Assembly: GCA_001936135.1 (NCBI GenBank)
Contig: CP012822.1
Span: 806,001-870,000 of the forward strand
Source: Saccharomycopsis fibuligera x Saccharomycopsis cf. fibuligera
Lineage: Eukaryota > Ascomycota > Saccharomycetes > Ascoideales > Saccharomycopsidaceae
Direction: 5' to 3'
Length of the DNA stretch: 64,000 nucleotides
The notes under the pieces are model-generated. The model was not told the origin of the DNA. It was given only the letters and a program-made list of their open reading frames with translations, and did not search any database. The stretch's first letter is position 1, and every line of letters begins with the position of its first letter. The position numbers and the translations under genes are program-made. Positions 56,423 through 64,000 of this stretch are shown piece by piece.

Positions 56423-57688
56423 AACAAGATCTTGGGCTTGACTTTACTGTTTATCTCTGAAATTATAGACGGAAGCACAGTACAGTGACTTCTAACAAGA
56501 TAGCTATAAAATCCAGCTTTTTAATACACACAAATGATTCCGTTCAATTCTCAGCGCTTGTAATACTGATAGACGTTAAAACAAACCCTTACATTGTTGA
56601 GCCAGTATGGCAATCATACCTGTGGACATATATGCCTATATGTGTAGCAGATATTTGTATGTTATGTAGGGGTGTTTGATTATTGTCCGGGTATCAAGAG
56701 TCACCCCGTTTTCTCGAGAGTCGCTTCGGCGTTGCCCACCAGAATCCAAAGAAAAAATAAAACAAACCACATTAAACAATCACCTACTATAAGATAGAAA
56801 TTAAAAAATAAACGATTTCAGGTTTGGCGTTACATAAAGACAACCTCGTGATTTGTTTATACTCATCAATCGAATTATTGTCAATTCTTTGCTCAATCTG
56901 TACATATACAGTCATTTCACAGTTCAATAGAGGTACGTTTTTTTACGAGATTTTTGAATGAAAGTTGTTTGCTTACTCTTGTGATGGGTTGGTATTTTGC
57001 ACAGGCAAAGGGAACGGTGAGGATTCTCATCTGATAGCACGATTATTGGTTTAAAAGAAGTAAATGGGCTTTGGTTACTGTGATAAGTAGATTTAAACTT
57101 CGAAGCTCTGGGAATATGCTTTGGCTTTTTTTTATTCGACTTGTCGTTTGTTTGCTTCATTTTGAAACTGTGTCTGCAAAACAGTAGGTAGAACAGCGAT
57201 GAGCGTCAGAATGTGGCTGCAAGTGGCAAACGGCAAATTGCAAACGACAAACGGCAAAACCGGCAGTGCTTCATTTCTACTCACTCTGTCGATTGGCAGT
57301 GTTCATTAAGGATATTGTTTGCTAGCTTTCGCTATTCCACATTTCTGGATTAATGTTTATCTCTTTGAAAATGTGATTTGGATTCGTGGAATTAGCATGA
57401 AAAGAATTCTACTTTGACTAGATGATATCGAGGAGCGATACAGCCACTGTTTTCTTTTTTGAGCGAAATTGCATATTATTATTTCACATACAAATATTAT
57501 ATCTAAATATTGGCTTGCTTTATATGGTATTTTAATTTTTTTGATGTCGTGTTTCACACATCAGGTTGTTGATCCTCATTCGTCAATCCCTCGTTCCCAT
57601 TCAATTTCATTTACTGCATCAACATAGACAAAAACGCTAACATTGTTTATAGTGACAATATATATTAATCAATCTATCATCATACATT
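56423..57688. promoter_or_regulatory. Intergenic region with SMT3 promoter
   Basis: 1.27 kb. It shows tandem CAAACGGCAAA-type units at about 57222-57260 and an AT-rich leader (AATATATATT, about 57657) before SMT3. Short frames on both strands have no features. Confidence 0.55.
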
Positions 57689-57988
57689 ATGTCTGAAGAA
57701 AATCAAGAAACTAAGCCAGAAGTCAAGCCAGAAGGTCAGCACATCAACTTAAAAGTCAGTGATGGTACTTCAGAAATTTATTTCAAAATCAAGAGATCCA
57801 CTCCAATGAAAAGATTAATGGAAGCTTTCTGTAAAAGACAAGGTAAAAGTTTGGATAGCTTGAGATTCTTATACGATGGACAGAGAGTTAATGTCGATAA
57901 CACTCCAGATGATTTGGATTTAGAAGATGGTGATGTCATTGAGGCTCACCGTGAGCAAATTGGTGGTGGTGCTTTTGCTGTCTACTAA
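57689..57988 (+). CDS. SMT3: Ubiquitin-like modifier SUMO (Smt3)
   Basis: A 99-residue protein with a short charged N-terminus and the SUMO beta-grasp fold: [52 protein letters not shown] and [18 protein letters not shown] precursor tail (GAFAVY) follows the Gly-Gly at 92-93 and should be removed by a Ulp1-type protease. SUMO is joined to lysines of nuclear and septin proteins via Aos1-Uba2, Ubc9 and Siz ligases. The gene is intact and intronless. The next gene to the right, 3.8 kb away, encodes a kinase of the septin-associated family. Confidence 0.97.
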   Translation: MSEENQETKPEVKPEGQHINLKVSDGTSEIYFKIKRSTPMKRLMEAFCKRQGKSLDSLRFLYDGQRVNVDNTPDDLDLEDGDVIEAHREQIGGGAFAVY

Positions 57989-59522
57989 ACCTAGGACTCT
58001 CCCTGTCTCTCATGTTTGTTTAGCTTTACTATAATAAAAAAAAATCTCAATCTACTTTGAAAGTCAAAGAAAAATAATTAAAAAAAAAAGTAGGAAAAAA
58101 AAAGACGGGAGATTCTAGTGCCCAAGAATAAGACTGTTTATTTTTCTGTATTTGCATATTTCTCGTCTTTTATCTTTTGTTTCTATATTATCTTCTGTTA
58201 TGTTTTACTTTTACCTTTTTTTGTATCTTCTCTTTCACGTCCATTTTTCCATTTTCAAATTTGTTTATTCTTTTTTTCTCTTGTATTTCCAGCTAATGTA
58301 TTGTACTTTTTTATTATTATCTATTCTTTCTATGACCTGTCCCTTAATTTATAAAATAACAATACTAAGAATATTTGTATTATTGATATTTAATATCGGG
58401 TTAATTGCCTATTGAAATTGAGAATCTTTAGAGCTGACGCAAAACAACCTTTTCCAGTAAAAAGAACAAGTTTGTGGCTTTAAAGTGGCTTTATTTTGAG
58501 TTGATAAGTAAGTCTGTAACGCGATCTTCGCTTAATGTAGTAGCAGGTGACATCGATGATCTTGTAAAGTTCTCAATCAAGCAATGGTAACTACTTTGAA
58601 GCCAATACTGGGTAGAAACGAAATAGTTGAGTTTAAAGGCAAAGGGTTGCTTGGTAGGTAGTTATTCAATTTTTAGGACATTTTAGTCAATAAATGTTGT
58701 GTAAGGCTGTTCAGGGAAGCGGTTAACATTGCAGCACAACATACAGGCCTATCATTTTCATACTTATTTTGAACATTTCCACCAATCAAGAGAAAGTATG
58801 CGTTGCAAAAAACATCAAATCAATTACATCCCACCTACTTCTACAGTTTTGCAGTTATTGATATTATTTTGATATATATATGTATATACAACCACCTTCG
58901 GTCGTATGTGACGTGGGTCTCGGACATTGGTCAGGACTGTCTTGAAAAGAACAGCAAAGACTAAAGATGCGACAAAAGCATAATCTCATATACGTGTGCA
59001 AAGGAAGGTTAGATTTTGGGGCAAAAAATCTGTGGTGGATCGCGTTTTTTGCGGTTGCCAATGAATAGATTCGTACCAATTTTTACAAGTTCAAGTCCAG
59101 AGTCAGTGATTGTCGTAGATACCTTCTGAAACATCGAATCGTAATTGATAGTTGTCAATGTTGAAACTACTTTATTGGTGGTATTGATATCATTAATAAT
59201 TATTTTACGGAGAAGTCAAAAAAAGCTGGATAAATGACATTAAATGACAAATGTAAAAACCCATATTTCATCTAAGTACATCTAGTAAGCTAGCAGTAAA
59301 GCAGTAGCCGAATGCCATATTTGACAATATCTGTTCTTACTTTGGCCTAGTTAAATGCTGTTTTTAGAGCCAGCCCCCTCCATCTTAACTCTTTCAAATT
59401 CCATCATTACAATGTGAACAAGAGAGCACAACAAGTGGTATTAATAGTTTAACCCAATTCAACTTGACTGGGCCTAATGCCGAAATTGTCCAAAAACAGC
59501 ATTGAAACAGTGATTATCTTGT

Positions 59523-59523
<1 letters not shown>

Positions 59524-59567
<44 letters not shown>
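59524..59567. repeat. Poly(A) tract, 44 nt
   Basis: The longest homopolymer in the window, in the kinase upstream interval. Confidence 0.95.
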
Positions 59568-59568
<1 letters not shown>

Positions 59569-60502
59569 GGCAATTAAACGGAGCTAACATATTAAGCTCC
59601 AATTGCATTGCAAATCAATATAACGGCAACACCGGCCCTATGGCGGATATTCATAAATATTCTGGTTCGGTGTCACATTTCACTTCGCATTGTTCATTTT
59701 TCACATTTTACACTATTGTACTATTTAGTAGCTAATCGGTAGACATGAAGAAGTTGTCGCTAATCATTCGTGCTTTAAAGTTCTTTTGGTACTGACCGGC
59801 GGTGTTGCTGGCAAAGGTGCCTTTGAAATGTGAGACATTCAAAAGAAATCAAGGAAACTAAGTGGAACTAGAACCAGAAAAGATAACCAGAAGCTAGTAT
59901 TCGAATTTGGTTGAATTTCAACATTGCATTGGTGCTCTAAACGCAATAGTATAGTTTTATCGTCACAAATGTATACTTGTGGGTATAACATTTTTGATTT
60001 TAAATTGTTGAGGACACACATAACAACAACAATAATAAAGGTCCAAATTATCATAATCAAAGTCACAACTATAATAGCAGCCCATTGATATTGGCGCGCC
60101 GTCTGTATTATGGTCCGTCTATATAAACAATAACATTACAAGTTATCTAATGCATGAGCATGTTTATATAGTGGAGATTAATGACAACGTCACAACTAAA
60201 GGCCATTTACGAATGTTTTAGTTCCTCATACAAATTATCAGCTCAATGCGAAAATACGCTTTGTCCCCCAAAAAAGTTGAATTTCCTATATTTGACGAGA
60301 GCGCTGAAACAAGAGTTTTTATTAGTTCCGGCTAGGAAGAAATTTGACTGTATACTTCCTGTATAGGCAGGTAATTTCCCTTGGTAGGGATCGCGTTGGA
60401 CGCGTACGTTGTACGTATAGTGAAGTGCGATCATTCATTATATGATATAGATTTGTACATGTTATGATCATTAGGATAGCAGGGAATTAATGCCTAGTAA
60501 AG

Positions 60503-60536
60503 TAAACAAAACAAAACAAAACAAAACAAAACAAAA
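60503..60536. repeat. AAAAC pentamer array
   Basis: About six perfect AAAAC/ACAAA units in the kinase upstream interval. Confidence 0.95.
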
Positions 60537-61806
60537 GACAAAAAAAGCTGTTCCGCTTAAAAATATAATGGTTGCAATTTCGCGTATATATGGTTAATGT
60601 CATCATCAAATAAATTAATAAGCAAAAGCAATGCTGTTCGTATATATAGATCTACATGCGCAAATGAAATAGTGAAGCTTTAAGGATATGTACCATACCT
60701 TTTCATACAAGAGGTTTGGGTCAAAACTGCTGATTGTGGCATAGATGTTATAGTCAACTGACGCGTAGCAGAAAACTGCGGTATCACAGTGGTGAACTGT
60801 GCAGCTATTACCTGCCCTGAAGAAGAGCAGCAGCAGATTGAGTTTTTTTTACCATGAGTCTTGCATCATACTGGGCCATAGATCCAGCTTCTGTTCGTCT
60901 ACTTATATTGTCTAGAAGCGGTTGGGTAAACAAGTAAATAAAGCAAGTAAATAAATAATAATTAAATAAATAAATGTCCTCGAGGATGCTGAGCAGCTGC
61001 TTCACAATTTAAGGTTCTGCTCAGGGCATCGCGTTGACGCGTGTTTCAGAAAGAAGAAACAGAAAGTCGCATTATATTGCACTATTTTGCAGTAGGAGGC
61101 AGACAAACATAACTGAAGTTCAGCGTCTTTAGCCATAGCTGCTGCAGGTGACTACCAGAAGGCCCCCCTGTGGGCTGCAGTCACGCGTGGGCAGGCGCAG
61201 CGTGGGCGCCTCCTTGCAGGCCTTCCACCAGCGAACTTGTTTTTCTGTCTGGAGTTTCTAAACTATTGCTTGTTTTTCAGTTTCTGTTTGTTTCTCTGCG
61301 AGATCGCAATAGTTTTCTTTTCAAAAGATCCTTCTTTTATATCAGTCTCTTTTCTTCTTTTTCTTCTTCTCTGTTGCCTGCTTCTTTCATTTTGCTAGAC
61401 CATTTGTTTGCATTTTGTGTGTTTTGCGTTTCCATTTAATATTCCCGAGAAACGCCAATCCAGTCGTTGATTCTATATTTAGTTGTTCCAAATTCTCCGG
61501 AAGCCTGCCCCAGTCAAAAACTCTTTGGCGCTTCCGTTCTGCGACTGTCAATCAAAACAAATCAGGTAAACAAAAAGCAACAACAAACTGTGCCAAAAGA
61601 AAAACAACTTTAGTTTTCCGGAATATCGCAATTCAAATAATTTAAGACGAGATATTTCAGCTCAAGGACCAAGATATTTCCAAAATAACTGCGTTCCACT
61701 GTTCCAGGCAACTTGCTACCATATATCTTTATCAAAGATAAACAAACTTGTATAGCCTTCGACCCGATTCTGGCATTGGCGATTAACAGATAATAATACC
61801 TCAATA

Positions 61807-64000
61807 ATGACTCAAATGGCAGTGTATCCGAGTCAGACATCAATTGCTTCGTCTTTGATATCTTCTTCTCACAATAATCATGGCAACTATGTCAACCGTT
61901 ATCCAAATCAATCAAAGAAAATAGGACCTTGGAGATTTGGTAAGGAACTAGGAACCGGCTCTACTTCCAAGGTTATCTTAGGGACCCATGAGAATACTGG
62001 CCAAAATGCGGCCATCAAAATAGTAAACAAATCCCACTTGGATCCGCAGGAATTGTCTCCGAATGACATAGACTCTGCTGGATTACCATACGGTATTCAA
62101 AGGGAAATCATTATTATGAAACTTTTAAATAACAAGAATGTTTTGAAATTATATGATGTTTACGAATCCAAAAACCATTTATATTTGATCACTGAGTACG
62201 TATCCAACGGTGAACTCTTTGACTATCTTGTGAATGTGGGCCCATTACCAGAATCTCAAGCAGTGGCGGTGTTTCATGAATTGATAAATGGGGTGTTTTT
62301 CTTACATAATTGGGGTATCATTCACCGTGATTTGAAGTTGGAAAACATCTTAATTGATGACGAAATGCATCTCAAAATTGCCGATTTTGGTATGGCTACT
62401 TTGGAGTTGCTTAAATATTCACAAAATACCAACACCAGCACGTTAAGCAAGGTCAGCGCTGGTGCTGCAACAGGCGCCAACACCACCAACACCACCAACA
62501 CTAATAAGATACCTGCTTTTTTGCTTGAAACCAGCTGCGGGTCTCCTCATTATGCTGCTCCTGAAGTCATTTGTGCCGAGCCTTACAATGGTCTTAAGTC
62601 TGATATCTGGTCTTGCGGTGTAATATTTTATGCTTTGCTTACTGGTAAATTACCATTTGATGATGGTAACATTAAAGACTTATTGTTGAAAGTGAAAAGC
62701 GGAGTTTACGATTTACCACATAATTTATCTCCAGAATCCAAGAAATTAATCATGGGGATGCTATGTCTTGATGTTGATAGAAGATTGGATGCTGATGGCA
62801 TATTGAAATCTGATCTTTTCAGAAAATACAATATTGGTTTCCACTCCACCAACAACTCTCAACATGCATATTACACAAACATCAACGTTTTCACCAATTC
62901 AATTAACCAGAATTTGATCAAAACCAATAAGCAAAGCCACTTGATTATAAATAATTACAATTTCAATAAGAAGATTCAATCGAATCCTGCAAACATAAGT
63001 GCAAGAATATTACATCACTTGAAAATCTTGTATCATAATAAAAAATCCACTCAGGACATTGTGGAAAATTTGGTGAACAACAAGGTTAATATTGACAAGG
63101 TGTTTTATTCTTTGCTAGTAAGTTTTGATTATGAAGCAAGCAATTATTTGACAAATAGCCAGATTGTTAGCCGTGAAGTGAACCCCGAATTAGACGAGGA
63201 TTATGATAATTCTGACCTTGAAGAATCTTTTCCTGCCCAATTGAACATGGATCATCAAAGAATGACCAAGGCTTACTCTAATGTTAGCATAATTGCTTCT
63301 AGCGCTCACAAAAGGAATGTTTCCTTTTCTCATAATAAAAAGAAGCTTATTAAATCCAACAGAAGCAATCACTCATTATACAGAAGCGGCTCAATTTACA
63401 GATACTCTAAATCTCATGGCATGGCTTCTGCTCATCAAATGAAATCTAGCAGAAGTATAGCGTCACATAGCAAAGGCCACCAACAAATGGCATCAATGAG
63501 ATCAAACAAGAGCATTTCTAGTTATTATAATCCACATAACCACTTAATGAGAGTTAGCAATAGTATTGCTTCATATAACGGGTCTTTGAATTTGAGCTCA
63601 TATTTGATTAATGGCGATGCGTCAAACGTCAGAAAACAGCAGTTTTTTGAAAATGAATATGAAGACGAGGAAGAAGAGGAGGAGGAAGACGAAGACGAAG
63701 AGGATGATGAAATTGAATTTGATGATGATGAAGCTATAAATGTTGTATCTCCAGGTGTGCCGGTATTCAAAATTGCCAAACAGAACCAAATTCAGCAGTT
63801 GACTAACAGTTACGAAAAGTTGCAATTAGAAGATAAGGAAAAGATACCTAAAAAAACTGAACTACAACTAAAAAAAGCATCTGCGAAACAACAACAGCAG
63901 CAGCAACAAAAACAACAACAGCAGCAGCAGCAGCAGCAGCAGGCAGCAGTGCAATACAACATCACCCCCATTAGCCGCGATAATTTTGATTTTGAGGTCA
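61807..64000 (+). CDS. GIN4/HSL1/KCC4-family septin-associated protein kinase (5' part)
   Basis: The ATG at 61807 opens a frame that runs past the right edge (731 residues seen). The kinase domain spans about residues 38-345: IGPWRFGKELGTGSTSKVIL (glycine loop), AAIKIV (Lys near 71), YGIQREIIIMKLLNNKNVLK, LYLITEYVSNGELFDYLV, HRDLKLEN (catalytic loop, near 172), ADFGMATLEL, SCGSPHYAAPEV and SDIWSCGVIFYALLTGKLPF. The TxCGSPHYAAPE and LPFDDGNIKxLLLKVKSG stretches are typical of Gin4, Kcc4 and Hsl1, which monitor septin assembly and promote Swe1 inhibition. The catalytic loop has Leu in place of the usual Pro (HRDLKLEN), and about 35 Thr/Asn/Ala-rich residues are inserted in the activation segment. 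An acidic run of Glu and Asp, then a Gln-rich run, follow near the edge. Which paralogue it is needs the missing C-terminus. Confidence 0.88.
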   Translation, partial: MTQMAVYPSQTSIASSLISSSHNNHGNYVNRYPNQSKKIGPWRFGKELGTGSTSKVILGTHENTGQNAAIKIVNKSHLDPQELSPNDIDSAGLPYGIQREIIIMKLLNNKNVLKLYDVYESKNHLYLITEYVSNGELFDYLVNVGPLPESQAVAVFHELINGVFFLHNWGIIHRDLKLENILIDDEMHLKIADFGMATLELLKYSQNTNTSTLSKVSAGAATGANTTNTTNTNKIPAFLLETSCGSPHYAAPEVICAEPYNGLKSDIWSCGVIFYALLTGKLPFDDGNIKDLLLKVKSGVYDLPHNLSPESKKLIMGMLCLDVDRRLDADGILKSDLFRKYNIGFHSTNNSQHAYYTNINVFTNSINQNLIKTNKQSHLIINNYNFNKKIQSNPANISARILHHLKILYHNKKSTQDIVENLVNNKVNIDKVFYSLLVSFDYEASNYLTNSQIVSREVNPELDEDYDNSDLEESFPAQLNMDHQRMTKAYSNVSIIASSAHKRNVSFSHNKKKLIKSNRSNHSLYRSGSIYRYSKSHGMASAHQMKSSRSIASHSKGHQQMASMRSNKSISSYYNPHNHLMRVSNSIASYNGSLNLSSYLINGDASNVRKQQFFENEYEDEEEEEEEDEDEEDDEIEFDDDEAINVVSPGVPVFKIAKQNQIQQLTNSYEKLQLEDKEKIPKKTELQLKKASAKQQQQQQQKQQQQQQQQQQAAVQYNITPISRDNFDFEV

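Larger units (their letters stand above)
57989..61806. promoter_or_regulatory. Gene-poor interval, 3.8 kb, upstream of the GIN4/HSL1-like kinase
   Basis: No convincing gene; the longest frames are under 90 codons, and the 89-codon one at 61170-61439 starts at GTG. It contains poly(A) of 44 nt at 59524-59567 and an AAAAC pentamer array at about 60503-60536. The last 600 nt are pyrimidine-rich and then A/C-rich, as expected for a long kinase leader. No RNA gene recognised. Confidence 0.6.

Noticed and set aside
1-64000. Virus-like elements, LTR retrotransposons or other transposons
   Set aside because: I saw no integrase, reverse transcriptase, capsid or transposase motif and no paired terminal repeats. 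Small divergent solo LTRs cannot be excluded by eye.

Overview
The window looks like nuclear DNA of a budding yeast (Saccharomycotina), most likely of the CTG-Ser clade (Candida/Lodderomyces-like). Genes are compact, mostly single-exon, and clearly homologous to yeast CLN3, SLP1, TAF2, MLS1, IST1, CAF120/SKG3, SWI6, SAM2, PSP1, DPP1, SMT3 and the GIN4/HSL1 kinases. Leucine is written TTG/CTC/CTT and almost never CTG in conserved stretches, even in very GC-rich genes, which is why I favour a CUG-Ser yeast. Asn-, Gln- and Ser-rich tracts, trinucleotide repeats and long poly(A)/poly(T) runs are common. I found no convincing tRNA, rRNA, retroelement or DNA transposon.

Layout. 1-524: 5' part of a G1 cyclin (CLN3-like, minus strand, cut by the left edge). 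525-11527: about 11 kb with no convincing gene. 11528-21181: SLP1 and TAF2, both minus. 22027-26486: a GC-rich block with malate synthase (minus) and, divergently, IST1 (plus, with a small first exon). 26487-29675: CAF120/SKG3-like gene (plus). 31225-33627: SWI6 (minus). 34281-35664: a secreted subtilisin-like protease with three introns (plus), converging on a single-pass membrane protein (35876-36706, minus). 38639-38821: a 60-residue mitochondrial protein resembling Cox26. 39467-39796: a small secreted precursor built of three modules separated by dibasic sites. 42288-43850: a secreted Ala/Ser-rich protein. 46172-47323: SAM synthetase. 48775-53679: a giant PSP1. 55499-56422: a DPP1-type lipid phosphatase. 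57689-57988: SUMO. 61807 to the right edge: a GIN4/HSL1-family kinase.

Functions. The window is mostly housekeeping: Start control (Cln3 and Swi6), morphogenesis and septin control (the kinase), transcription (Taf2), mRNA metabolism (Caf120-like), ESCRT sorting (Ist1), glyoxylate cycle (Mls1), methyl-donor supply (SAM synthetase), lipid phosphate metabolism and sumoylation. There is no sign of one operon-like system. The accessory-looking stretch is 34-44 kb, where a secreted protease, a single-pass membrane protein, a dibasic-processed peptide precursor and a secreted Ala/Ser-rich protein sit between long gene-poor gaps. The least explained items are the 11-kb gene desert, the peptide precursor, the GC-rich block and the insertion in the kinase activation loop.
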